Shown here one piece after another: positions 48,201 to 63,020 of a DNA stretch of 64,000 nucleotides. Each line of letters opens with the position of its first letter. Position 1 is the stretch's first letter. The translations under genes were made by a program, and so were the position numbers. This DNA comes from Halictus rubicundus (Eukaryota; Arthropoda; Insecta; Hymenoptera; Halictidae), in assembly GCF_050948215.1 (NCBI RefSeq), contig NW_027488577.1, positions 682,001 through 746,000 of the forward strand, written 5' to 3'. The notes beneath the pieces are model-generated. The model was not told the DNA's origin, did not search any database, and was given only the letters and a program-made list of their open reading frames with translations.

Positions 48201-49009
48201 GATTAGATAGGATAGAGGATATTATAGGATAGATGATAGGATAGGATGGAGGATAGGATAGGATGGAGGATATGATAGGATAGAGGATAACATAGGGGAT
48301 TGGATAGGATAGAGGATAGGAGACGATAGAGGATAGGATAGGATAGAGGATAGGATAGGATAGAGGATAGGATAGGATAGAGGATAGGATAGGTTAGAGG
48401 ATAGGATAGGATAGAGGGTAGGATACGGATAGAGGATAGGATAGGATAGAGGATAGGATAGAGGATAGGATAGAGGATTGGATAGGATAGAGGATATTAT
48501 AGGATAGAGGATAGGATAGGATAGCGGATAGGATAGTATGGAGTATACGATAGAATTGAGGATAGGATAGGGTTGAGGATAGGATAGGATAGAGGATAGG
48601 AGAAGATAGAGGATAGGATAGGATAGAGGATAGGATACGATAGAGGATAGGATAGAGAATAGGATAGGATAGAGGATAGGGGATTGGATCGGACACAGCA
48701 TAGGAGACGGTAGAGGATTGGATAGGATAGAGGATAGGATAGGATAGAGGATATTATAGGATAGAGGATAGGATAGGATTAATGATAGGATAGGAAAGAT
48801 TACAGGATAGGATACAGGATACGATATTATAGAGGATACGATATTATAGAGGATAGGATAGGATAGAGGATAGGATAGGATAGAGGATAGGATAGGATAT
48901 AGGATAGGATAGGATAGGATAGAGCATAGGATAGGATAGAGGATAGGATAGGATAGAGGATTGGATAGGATAGAGGATACCAAAGGATAGAGGATAGGAT
49001 AGGATTGAG

Positions 49010-51121
49010 GATAGGATAGGAAAGAGGACAGGATAGGATACAGGATACGATATTATAGAGGATAGGATAGGATAGAGGATAGGATAGGATAGTGGATAGG
49101 ATAGGATAGAGGATAGGATAGGATAGAGGATAGGATAGGACAGAGGATAGGATAGGATAGAGGATAGGATAGGATAGAGGATAGGATAGGATAGAGGATA
49201 GGATAGGATAGAGGATAGGATAGGACAGAGGATAGGATAGGATAGAGGATAGGATATTATAGAGGATAGGATAGGTTAGAGGATAACATAGGGGATTGGA
49301 TAGCATAGAGGATAGGAGACGATAGAGGACAGGATAGGTTTGATGATAGGATAGGAAAGAGGACAGGATAGAATACAGGATACGATATTATAGAGGATAC
49401 GATATTATAGAGGATAGGATAGGATAGAGGATAGGATAGGATAGAGGATAAGATAGGATAGAGGATAGGATAGGATAGAGGATAGGATAGGATAGAGCAG
49501 GATAGGATAGAGGATAGGATAGAGGATAGGATAGAGGATTGGATAGGATAGAGGATATTATAGGATACAGGATAGGATAGGATAGCGGATAGGATAGGAT
49601 GGAGTATAGGATAGAATTGAGGATAGGATAGGGTTGAGGATAGGATAGGAAAGAGGACAGGATAGGATAGAGGATAGGATAGGATAGAGGATAGGATAGG
49701 ATAGAGGATACGATACGATAGAGGATAGGACAGAGGATAGGGGATTGGATCGGATACAGGATAGGAGACGGTAGAGGATTAGATAGGATAGAGGATATTA
49801 TAGGATAGATGATAGGATAGGATGGAGGATAGGATAGGATAGAGGATAGGATAGGATAGAGGATAGGATAGGATAGAGGATAGGATAGGATAGAGGATAG
49901 GATAGGATAGAGGATAGGATAGGATAGAGGATAGGATAGGATATAGGATAGGATAGGATAGAGGATAGGATAGGATAGAGGATAGGATAGGATAGAGGAT
50001 AGGCCAGGATAGAGGATAGGATAGGATAGAGGATAGGATAGGATAGAGGATAGGATAGGATAGAGGATAGGATAGGAAAGAGGACAGGATAGGATACAGG
50101 ATACGATATTATAGAGGATAGGATAGGATAGAGGATAGGATAGGATAGTGGATAGAATAGGATAGAGGATAGGATAGGATAGAGGATAGGATAGGACAGA
50201 GGATAGGATAGGATAGAGGATAGGATAGGATAGAGGATAGGATAGGATAGAGGATAGGATAGGATAGAGGATAGGATAGGACAGAGGATAGGATAGGATA
50301 GAGGATAGGATATTATAGAGGATAGGATAGGTTAGAGGATAACATAAGGGATTGGATAGCATAGAGGATAGGAGACGATAGAGGACAGGATAGGTTTGAT
50401 GATAGGATAGGAAAGAGGACAGGATAGAATACAGGATACGATATTATAGAGGATACGATATTATAGAGGATAGGATAGGATAGAGGATAGGATAGGATAG
50501 AGGATAAGATAGGATAGAGGATAGGATAGGATAGAGGATAGGATAGGATAGAGCAGGATAGGATAGAGGATAGGATAGAGGATAGGATAGAGGATTGGAT
50601 AGGATAGAGGATATTATAGGATACAGGATAGGATAGGATAGCGGATAGGATAGGATGGAGTATAGGATAGAATTGAGGATAGGATAGGGTTGAGGATAGG
50701 ATAGGAAAGAGGACAGGATAGGATAGAGGATAGGATAGGATAGAGGATAGGATAGGATAGAGGATACGATACGATAGAGGATAGGACAGAGGATAGGGGA
50801 TTGGATCGGATACAGGATAGGAGACGGTAGAGGATTAGATAGGATAGAGGATATTATAGGATAGATGATAGGATAGGATGGAGGATAGGATAGGATAGAG
50901 GATAGGATAGGATAGAGGATAGGATAGGATAGAGGATAGGATAGGATAGAGGATAGGATAGGATAGAGGATAGGATAGGATAGAGGATAGGATAGGATAT
51001 AGGATAGGATAGGATAGAGGATAGGATAGGATAGAGGATAGGATAGGATAGAGGATAGGCCAGGATAGAGGATAGGATAGGATAGAGGATAGGATAGGAT
51101 AGAGGATAGGATAGGATAGAG
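49010..51121. repeat. Tandem duplication of a 1056-bp satellite segment
   Basis: Copies at about 49010-50065 and 50066-51121. The constant offset is seen at ggaaag (49019 and 50075), aacata (49285 and 50341) and gggga (49740 and 50796). A rare marker, gaggattagatagg, is shared by both copies. Boundaries are approximate. Confidence 0.78.
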
Positions 51122-52704
51122 GATAGGATAGGACAGAGGATAGGATAGGATACAGGATACGATATTATAGAGGATACGATATTATAGAGGATAGGATAGG
51201 ATAGAGGATAGGATAGGATAGAGTATAGGATAGGATAGAGGATAGGATGGGATAGAGGATACGATAGGATAGAGGATATGATAGGATAGAGGATAGGATA
51301 GGATAGAGGATAGGATAGGATAGAGGATAGGATAGGATAGAGGATAGGATGGGATAGAGGATACGATAGGATAGAGGATATGATAGGATAGAGGATAGGA
51401 TAGGATAGAGGATAGGATAGGATAGTGGATAGGATAGGATAGAGGATAGGATACGGATAGAGGATAGAATAGGATAGAGGATAGGATAGAGGATAGGATA
51501 GAGGATTGGATAGGATAGAGGATAGGATAGGATAGAGGATAGGATAGGATAGAGGATAGGAGAGGACAGAGGATAGGATAGGATACAGGATACGATATTA
51601 TAGAGGATACGATATTATAGAGGATAGGATAGGATAGAGGATAGGATAGGATAGAGGATAGGAGAGGATAGAGTATAGGATAGGATAGAGGATAGGATAG
51701 GATAGAGGATAGGATAGGATAGAGTATAGGATAGGATAGAGGATAGGATGGGATAGAGGATACGATAGGATAGAGGATATGATAGGATAGAGGATAGGAT
51801 AGGATAGATTATAGGATACGGATAGAGGATAAGGTAGGATAGAGGATAGGATAGAGGATAGGATAGAGGATTGGATAGGATAGAGGATATTATAGGATAT
51901 AGGATAGGATAGGATAGAGGATAGGATAGGATAAAGGATAGGATGGGATACAGGATAGGATAGGATAGAGGATAGGATAGGATAGAGGATAGGATAGGAT
52001 AGAGGATAGGATAGAATAGAGGATAGGATAGGACAGAGGATAGGATAGGATAGAGGATAGGAGAAGATAGAGGATAGGATAGGATAGAGGATAGGATAGG
52101 ACAGAAGATAGGATAGGATAGAGGATAGGATAGGATAGAGGATAGGATATTATAGGGGGTAGGATAGGTTAGAGGATAACATAGGGGATTGGATAGCATA
52201 GAGGATAGGAGACGATAGAGGACAGGATAGGTTTGATGATAGGATATGAAAGAGGACAGGATAGGATACAGGATACGATACTATAGAGGATAGGATAGGA
52301 TAGAGGATAGGATAGGATAGAGGATAAGATAGGATAGAGGATAGGATAGTATAGAGGATAGGATAGGATAGAGCAGGATAGGATAGAGGATAGGATAGAG
52401 GATAGGGTAGAGGATTGGATAAGATAGAGGATATTATAGGATAGAGGATAGGATAGGATAGCGGATAGGATAGGATGGAGTATAGGATAGAATTGAGGAT
52501 AGGATAGGGTTGAGGATAGGATAGGAAAGAGGACAGGATAGGATAGAGGATAGGATAGGATAGAGGATAGGATAGGATAGAGGATACGATACGATAGAGG
52601 ATAGGATAGAGGATAGGGGATTGGATCGGATACAGGATAGGAGACGGTAGAGGATTGGATAGGATAGAGGATATTATAGGATAGAGGATAGGATAGGATG
52701 GAGG

Positions 52705-55700
52705 ATAGGATAGGATAGAGGAAAAGATAGGATAGAGGATAACATAGGGGATTGGATAGGATAGAGGATAGGAGACGATAGAGGATAGGATAGGATTGAT
52801 GATAGGATAGGAAAGATTACAGGAAAGGATACAGGATACGATATTATAGAGGATAGGATAGGATAGAGGATAGGATAGGATAGAGGATAGGATAGGATAG
52901 AGGATAGGATAGGATAGAGGATAGGACAGGATAGAGGATAGGATAGGATAGAGGATAGGATAGGATAGAGGATAGGATAGGATAGAGGATAGGATAGGAC
53001 AGAGGATAGGATAGGATACAGGATACGATATTATAGAGGATACGATATTATAGAGGATAGGATAGGATAGAGGATAGGATAGGATAAAGGATAGGATAGT
53101 ATAGAGGATAGGAGAGGATAGAGTATAGGATAGGATAGAGGATAGGATAGGATAGAGGATAGGATAGGATAGAGGATAGGATAGGATATAGGATAGGATA
53201 GGATAGAGGATGGGATAGGATAGAGGATAGGATAGGATAGAGGATATTATAGGATAGAGGATAGGATAGGATTGATGATAGGATAGGAAAGATTACAGGA
53301 TAGGATACAGGATACGATATTATAGAGGATACGATATTATAGAGGATAGGATAGGATAGAGGATAGGATAGGATAGAGGATAGGATAGGATATAGGATAG
53401 GATAGGATAGAGCATCGGATAGGATACAGGATAGGATAGGATAGAGGATTGGATAGGATAGAGGATACCAAAGGATAGAGGATAGGATAGGATTGAGGAT
53501 AGGATAGGAAAGAGGACAGGATAGGATACAGGATACGATATTATAGAGGATAGGATAGGATAGAGGATAGGATAGGATAGAGGATAGGATAGGATAGAGG
53601 ATAGGATAGTACAGAGGATAGGATAGGATAGAGGATAGGATAGCATAGAGGATAGGATAGGAAAGAGGATAGGATAGGATAGAGGATAGGATAGGACAGA
53701 GGATAGGATAGGATAGAGGATAGGATATTATAGAGGATAGGATAGGTTAGAGGATAACATAGGGGATTGGATAGCATAGAGGATAGGAGACGATAGAGGA
53801 CAGGATAGGTTTGATGATAGGATAGGAAAGAGGACAGGATAGGATACAGGATACGATATTATAGAGGATACGATATTATAGAGGATAGGATAGGATTGAT
53901 GATAGGATAGGATAGATGATATTATAGGAAAGAGGATAGGATATGATAGAGGATACGATATTATAGAGGATAGGATAGGATAGGGGATAACATAGGGGAT
54001 TGGATAGGATAGAGGATAGGATAGGATATAGGATAGGATAGGATAGAGCATAGGATAGGATAGAGGATAGGATAGGATAGAGAATTGGATAGGATAGAGG
54101 ATACCAAAGGATAGAGGATAGGATAGGATTGAGGATAGGATAGGAAAGAGGACAGGATAGGATACAGGATACGATATTATAGAGGATACGATATTATAGA
54201 GGATAGGATAGGATAGAGGATAGGATAGGATAGAGGATAGGATAGGATAGAGGATAGGATAGAGAATAGGATAGGATAGAGGATAGGGGATTGGATCGGA
54301 TACAGGATAGGAGACGGTAGAGGATTGGATAGGATAGAGGATAGGATAGGATAGAGGATATTATAGGATAGAGGATAGGATAGGATTGATGATAGGATAG
54401 GATACAGGATACGATATTATAGAGGATACGATATTATAGAGGATAGGATAGGATAGAGGATAGGATAGGATAGAGGATAGGATAGGATAGAGGATAGGAT
54501 AGGATAGAGGATAGGATAGGATATAGGATAGGATAGGATAGAGCATAGGATAGGATAGAGGATAGGATAGGATAGAGGATTGGATAGGATAGAGGATACC
54601 AAAGGATAGAGGATAGGATAGGATTGAGGATAGGATAGGAAAGAGGACAGGATAGGATACAGGATACGATATTATAGAGGATACGATATTATAGAGGATA
54701 GGATAGGATAGAGGATAGGATAGGATAGAGGATAGGATAGGATAGAGGATAGGATAGGATAGAGGATAGGATAGGATAGAGGATAGGATAGGATAGAGGA
54801 TAGGATAGGATTGATGATAGGATAGGAAAGATTACAGGATAGGATACAGGATACGATATTATAGAGGATACGATATTATATAGGATAGGGTAGGATAGAG
54901 GATAGGATAGGATAGAGGATAGGATAGAATAGGATAGAGGATAGGATAGGATAGGATAGAGGATAGGATAGGATAGAGGATAGGAATGGACAGAGGATAG
55001 GATAGGATAGAGGATAGGATACGGATAGAGGATAGGATAGGATAGAGGATAGGATAGAGGATAGGATAGAGGATTCGATAGGATAGAGGATATTATAGGA
55101 CAGAGGATAGGATAGGATAGCGGATAGGATAGTGTGGAGTATACGATAGAATTGAGGATAGGATAGGGTTTAGGATAGGATAGGATAGAGGATAGGATAC
55201 GATAGAGGATAGGATAGAGAATAGGATAGGATAGAGGATAGGATAGGATATAGGATATTATAGGGTAGAGGATCGGATAGGATTGATGATAGGATAGGAA
55301 AGATTACAGGATAGGATACAGGATACGATATTATAGAGGATAGGATAGGATAGAGGATAGGATAGGATAGAGGATAGGATAGGATAGAGGATAGGATAGG
55401 ATATAGGATAGGATAGGATAGAGGATAGGATACGGATAGAGGATAGGATAGGATAGAGGATAGGATAGAGGATTGGATAGGATAGAGGATATTATAGGAT
55501 AGAGGATAGGATAGGATAGGATAGAGGATAGGATAGAGGATAGGATAGGATAGAGGATAGGATACGATAGAGGATAGGATAGAGAATAGGATAGGATAGA
55601 GGATAGGGGATTGGATCGGATACAGGGTAGGAGACGGTAGAGGATTGGATAGGATAGAGGATAGGATAGGATAGAGGATATTATAGGATAGAGGATAGGA

Positions 55701-57862
55701 TAGGATTGATGATAGGATAGGATACAGGATACGATATTATAGAGGATACGATATTATAGAGGATAGGATAGGATAGAGGATAGGATATTATAGATGATAG
55801 GATAGGATAGAGGATAGGATAGGATAGAGGATAGGATAGGAGAGAGGATAGGATGGGATACAGGATAGGATAGGATAGAGGATAGGATAGAGGATAGGAT
55901 AGGATAGTGGATAGGATAGGATAGAGGATAGGATAGGATAGGATAGAGGATCGGATATTATAGAGGATAGGATAGGTTAGAGGATAACATAGGGGATTGG
56001 ATAGCATAGAGGATAGGAGACGATAGAGGACAGGATAGGTTTGATGATAGGATAGGAAAGAGGACAGGATAGGATACAGGATACGATATTATAGAGGATA
56101 GGATAGGATAGAGGATAGGATAGGATAGAGGATAAGATAGGATAGAGGATAGGATAGGATAGAGGATAGGATACGATAGAGCAGGATAGGATAGAGGATA
56201 GGATAGAGGATAGGATAGAATTGAGGATAGGATAGGGTTGAGGATAGGATAGGAAAGAGGACAGGATAGGATAGAGGATAGGATAGGATTGAGGATAGGA
56301 TAGGATAGAGGATAGGATAGGATAGAGGAAAAGATAGGATAGAGGATAACATAGGGGATTGGATAGGATAGAGGATAGGAGACGATAGAGGATAGGATAG
56401 GATTGATGATAGGATAGGAAAGATTACAGGAAAGGATACAGGATACGATATTATAGAGGATAGGATAGGATAGAGGATAGGATAGGATAGAGGATAGGAT
56501 AGGATAGAGGATAGGATAGGATAGAGGATAGGACAGGATAGAGGATAGGATAGGATAGAGGATAGGATAGGATAGAGGATAGGATAGGATAGAGGATAGG
56601 ATAGGACAGAGGATAGGATAGGATACAGGATACGATATTATAGAGGATACGATATTATAGAGGATAGGATAGGATAGAGGATAGGATAGGATAAAGGATA
56701 GGATAGTATAGAGGATAGGAGAGGATAGAGTATAGGATAGGATAGAGGATAGGATAGGATAGAGGATAGGATAGGATAGAGGATAGGATAGGATATAGGA
56801 TAGGATAGGATAGAGGATAGGATAGGATAGAGGATAGGATAGGATAGAGGATATTATAGGATAGAGGATAGGATAGGATTGATGATAGGATAGGAAAGAT
56901 TACAGGATAGGATACAGGATACGATATTATAGAGGATACGATATTATAGAGGATAGGATAGGATAGAGGATAGGATAGGATAGAGGATAGGATAGGATAT
57001 AGGATAGGATAGGATAGAGCATCGGATAGGATACAGGATAGGATAGGATAGAGGATTGGATAGGATAGAGGATACCAAAGGATAGAGGATAGGATAGGAT
57101 TGAGGATAGGATAGGAAAGAGGACAGGATAGGATACAGGATACGATATTATAGAGGATAGGATAGGATAGAGGATAGGATAGGATAGAGGATAGGATAGG
57201 ATAGAGGATAGGATAGTACAGAGGATAGGATAGGATAGAGGATAGGATAGCATAGAGGATAGGATAGGAAAGAGGATAGGATAGGATAGAGGATAGGATA
57301 GGACAGAGGATAGGATAGGATAGAGGATAGGATATTATAGAGGATAGGATAGGTTAGAGGATAACATAGGGGATTGGATAGCATAGAGGATAGGAGACGA
57401 TAGAGGACAGGATAGGTTTGATGATAGGATAGGAAAGAGGACAGGATAGGATACAGGATACGATATTATAGAGGATACGATATTATAGAGGATAGGATAG
57501 GATTGATGATAGGATAGGATAGATGATATTATAGGAAAGAGGATAGGATATGATAGAGGATACGTTATTATAGAGGATAGGATAGGATAGGGGATAACAT
57601 AGGGGATTGGATAGGATAGAGGATAGGATAGGATATAGGATAGGATAGGATAGAGCATAGGATAGGATAGAGGATAGGATAGGATAGAGAATTGGATAGG
57701 ATAGAGGATACCAAAGGATAGAGGATAGGATAGGATTGAGGATAGGATAGGAAAGAGGACAGGATAGGATACAGGATACGATATTATAGAGGATACGATA
57801 TTATAGAGGATAGGATAGGATAGAGGATAGGATAGGATAGAGGATAGGATAGGATAGAGGAT
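52705..57862. repeat. Duplicated satellite segment with 3607-bp offset
   Basis: About 52705-54255 matches 56312-57862. Examples of paired landmarks are gaggaaaag at 52718 and 56325 and aacatagggg at 52741 and 56348. A local 17-bp gain shortly after is compensated later, so the offset returns to 3607. Beyond 54255 the copies diverge by loss or gain of a block of about 530 bp. Confidence 0.75.
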
Positions 57863-60800
57863 AGGATAGGATAGAGGATAGGATAGGATTGATGATAGGA
57901 TAGGAAAGATTACAGGATAGGATACAGGATACGATATTATAGAGGATACGATATTATATAGGATAGGGTAGGATAGAGGATAGGATAGGATAGAGGATAG
58001 GATAGAATAGGATAGAGGATAGGATAGGATAGGATAGAGGATAGGATAGGATAGAGGATAGGATAGGACAGAGGATAGGATAGGATAGAGGATAGGATAC
58101 GGATAGAGGATAGGATAGGATAGAGGATAGGATAGAGGATAGGATAGAGGATTCGATAGGATAGAGGATATTATAGGACAGAGGATAGGATAGGATAGCG
58201 GATAGGATAGTGTGGAGTATACGATAGAATTGAGGATAGGATAGGGTTTAGGATAGGATAGGATAGAGGATAGGATACGATAGAGGATAGGATAGAGAAT
58301 AGGATAGGATAGAGGATAGGATAGGATATAGGATATTATAGGGTAGAGGATCGGATAGGATTGATGATAGGATAGGAAAGATTACAGGATAGGATACAGG
58401 ATACGATATTATAGAGGATAGGATAGGATAGAGGATAGGATAGGATAGAGGATAGGATAGGATAGAGGATAGGATAGGATATAGGATAGGATAGGATAGA
58501 GGATAGGATACGGATAGAGGATAGGATAGGATAGAGGATAGGATAGAGGATTGGATAGGATAGAGGATATTATAGGATAGAGGATAGGATAGGATAGAGG
58601 ATAGGATAGAGGATAGGATAGGATAGAGGATAGGATACGATAGAGGATAGGATAGAGAATAGGATAGGATAGAGGATAGGGAATTGGATCGGATACAGGA
58701 TAGGAGACGGTAGAGGATTGGATAGGATAGAGGATAGGATAGGATAGAGGATATTATAGGATAGAGGATAGGATAGGATTGATGATAGGATAGGATACAG
58801 GATACGATATTATAGAGGATACGATATTATAGAGGATAGGATAGGATAGAGGATAGGATAGGATAGAGGATAGGATAGGATAGAGGATAGGATAGGATAG
58901 AGGATAGGATAGGATATAGGATAGGATAGGATAGAGCATAGGATAGGATAGAGGATAGGATAGGATAGAGGATTGGATAGGATAGAGGATACCATAGGAT
59001 AGAGGATAGGATAGGATTGAGGATAGGATAGGAAAGAGGACAGGATAGGATACAGGATACGATATTATAGAGGATACGATATTATAGATGATAGGATAGG
59101 ATAGAGGATAGGATAGGATAGAGGATAGGATAGGAGAGAGGATAGGATGGGATACAGGATAGGATAGGATAGAGGATAGGATAGAGGATAGGATAGGATA
59201 GTGGATAGGATAGGATAGAGGATAGGATAGGATAGGATAGAGGATCGGATATTATAGAGGATAGGATAGGTTAGAGGATAACATAGGGGATTGGATAGCA
59301 TACAGGATAGGAGACGATAGAGGACAGGATAGGTTTGATGATAGGATAGGAAAGAGGACAGGATAGGATACAGGATACGATATTATAGAGGATAGGATAG
59401 GATAGAGGATAGGATAGGATAGAGGATAAGATAGGATAGAGGATAGGATAGGATAGAGGATAGGATACGATAGAGCAGGATAGGATAGAGGATAGGATAG
59501 AGGATAGGATAGAATTGAGGATAGGATAGGGTTGAGGATAGGATAGGAAAGAGGACAGGATAGGATAGAGGATAGGATAGGATTGAGGATAGGATAGGAT
59601 AGAGGATAGGATAGGATAGAGGATAGGATAGGATAGAGTATAGGATAGGATAGAGGATAGGATGGGATAGAGGATAAGATAGGATAGAGGATATGATAGG
59701 ATAGTGGATAGGATAGGATAGAGGATAGGATAGGATAGAGGATAGGATAGGATAGAGGATAGGATACGGATAGAGTATAGGATAGGATAGAGGATAGGAT
59801 AGGATGGAGGATAGGATAGGATAGAGGAAAAGATAGGATAGAGGATAACATAGGGGATTGGATAGGATAGAGGATAGGAGACGATAGAGGATAGGATAGG
59901 ATTGGTGATAGGATAGGAAAGATTACAGGAAAGGATACAGGATACGATATTATAGAGGATAGGATAGGATAGAGGATAGGATAGGATGGAGGATAGGATA
60001 GGATAGAGGAAAAGATAGGATAGAGGATAACATAGGGGATTGGATAGGATAGAGGATAGGAGACGATAGAGGATAGGATAGGATTGATGATAGGATAGGA
60101 AAGATTACAGGAAAGGATACAGGATACGATATTATAGAGGATAGGATAGGATAGAGGATAGGATAGGATAGAGGATAGGATAGGATAGAGGATAGGATAG
60201 GATAGAGGATAGGACAGGATAGAGGATAGGATAGGATAGAGGATAGGATAGGATAGAGGATAGGATAGGATAGAGGATAGGATAGGACAGAGGATAGGAT
60301 AGTATAGAGGATAGGATAGGATAGAGCAGGATAGGATAGAGGATAGGATAGAGGATAGGATAGAGGATTGGATAAGATAAAGGATATTATAGGATAGAGG
60401 ATAGGATAGGATAGCGGATAGGATAGGATGGAGTATAGGATAGAATTGAGGATAGGATAGGGTTGAGGATAGGATAGGAAAGAGGACAGGATAGGATAGA
60501 GGATAGGATAGGATAGAGGATAGGATAGGATAGAGGATACGATACGATAGAGGACAGGATAGAGGATAGGGGATTGGATCGGATACAGGATAGGAGACGG
60601 TAGAGGATTGGATAGGATAGAGGATATTATAGGATAGAGGATAGGATAGGATGGAGGATAGGATAGGATAGAGGAAAAGATAGGATAGAGGATAACATAG
60701 GGGATTGGATAGGATAGAGGATAGGAGACGATAGAGGATAGGATAGGATTGGTGATAGGATAGGAAAGATTACAGGAAAGGATACAGGATACGATATTAT

Positions 60801-63020
60801 AGAGGATAGGATAGGATAGAGGATAGGATAGGATGGAGGATAGGATAGGATAGAGGAAAAGATAGGATAGAGGATAACATAGGGGATTGGATAGGATAGA
60901 GGATAGGAGACGATAGAGGATAGGATAGGATTGATGATAGGATAGGAAAGATTACAGGAAAGGATACAGGATACGATATTATAGAGGATAGGATAGGATA
61001 GAGGATAGGATAGGATAGAGGATAGGATAGGATAGAGGATAGGATAGGATAGAGGATAGGACAGGATAGAGGATAGGATAGGATAGAGGATAGGATAGGA
61101 TAGAGGATAGGATAGGATAGAGGATAGGATAGGATAGAGGATAGGATAGGATAGAGGATAGGATATTATAGAGGATACGATATTATAGAGGATAGGATAG
61201 GATAGAGGATAGGATAGGATAAAGGATAGGATAGTATAGAGGATAGGAGAGGATAGAGTATAGGATAGGATAGAGGATAGGATAGGATAGAGGATAGGAT
61301 AGGATAGAGGATAGGATAGGATATAGGATAGGATAGGATAGAGGATAGGATAGGATAGAGGATAGGATAGGATAGAGGATAGGACAGGATAGCGGATAGG
61401 ATAGGATCGAGTATAGGATAGAATTGAGGATAGGATAGGGTTGAGGATAGGATAGGATAGAGGATAGGAGAAGATAGAGGATAGGATAGGATAGAGGATA
61501 GGATACGATAGAGGATAGGATAGAGAATAGGATAGGATAGAGGATAGGGGATTGGATCGGACACAGGATAGGAGACGGTAGAGGATTGGATAGGATAGAG
61601 GATAGGATAGGATAGAGGATATTATAGGATAGAGGATAGGATAGGATTGATAATAGGATAGGAAAGATTACAGGATAGGATACAGGATACGATATTATAG
61701 AGGATACGATAGTATAGAGGATAGGATAGGATAGAGGATAGGATAGGATAGAGGATAGGATAGGATATAGGATAGGATAGGATAGAGCATCGGATAGGAT
61801 ACAGGATAGGATAGGATAGAGGATTGGATAGGATAGAGGATACCAAAGGATAGAGGATAGGATATTATAGAGGATAGGATAGGTTAGAGGATAACATAGG
61901 GGATTGGATAGCATAGAGGATAGGAGACGATAGAGGACAGGATAGGTTTGATGATAGGATAGGAAAGAGGACAGGATAGGATACAGGATACGATATTATA
62001 GAGGATACGATATTATAGAGGATAGGATAGGATTGATGATAGGATAGGATAGATGATATTATAGGAAAGAGGATAGGATATGATAGAGGATACGATATTA
62101 TAGAGGATAGGATAGGATAGGGGATAACATAGGGGATTGGATAGGATAGAGGATAGGATAGGATATAGGATAGGATAGGATAGAGCATAGGATAGGATAG
62201 AGGATAGGATAGGATAGAGAATTGGATAGGATAGAGGATACCAAAGGATAGAGGATAGGATAGGATTGAGGATAGGATAGGAAAGAGGACAGGATAGGAT
62301 ACAGGATACGATATTATAGAGGATACGATATTATAGAGGATAGGATAGGATAGAGGATAGGATAGGATAGAGGATAGGATAGGATAGAGGATAGGATAGG
62401 ATAGAGGATAGGATAGGATAGAGGATAGGATAGGATTGATGATAGGATAGGAAAGATTACAGGATAGGATACAGGATACGATATTATAGAGGATACGATA
62501 TTATATAGGATAGGGTAGGATAGAGGATAGGATAGGATAGAGGATAGGATAGAATAGGATAGAGGATAGGATAGGATAGGATAGAGGATAGGATAGGATA
62601 GAGGATAGGATAGGACAGAGGATAGGATAGGATAGAGGATAGGATACGGATAGAGGATAGGATAGGATAGAGGATAGGATAGAGGATAGGATAGAGGATT
62701 CGATAGGATAGAGGATATTATAGGACAGAGGATAGGATAGGATAGCGGATAGGATAGTGTGGAGTATACGATAGAATTGAGGATAGGATAGGGTTTAGGA
62801 TAGGATAGGATAGAGGATAGGATACGATAGAGGATAGGATAGAGAATAGGATAGGATAGAGGATAGGATAGAGAATAGGATAGGATAGAGTATAGGATAG
62901 GATATAGGATATTATAGGGTAGAGGATCGGATAGGATTGATGATAGGATAGGAAAGATTACAGGATAGGATACAGGATACGATATTATAGAGGATAGGAT
63001 AGGATAGAGGATAGGATAGG
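57321..63020. repeat. Duplicated satellite segment with 4530-4547-bp offset
   Basis: About 57321-58440 matches 61851-63020. The offset is 4530 at first and 4547 after one extra 17-bp monomer. A rare variant, ggatagggttta, marks the family at 55161, 58239 and 62786. Boundaries are approximate. Confidence 0.72.
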
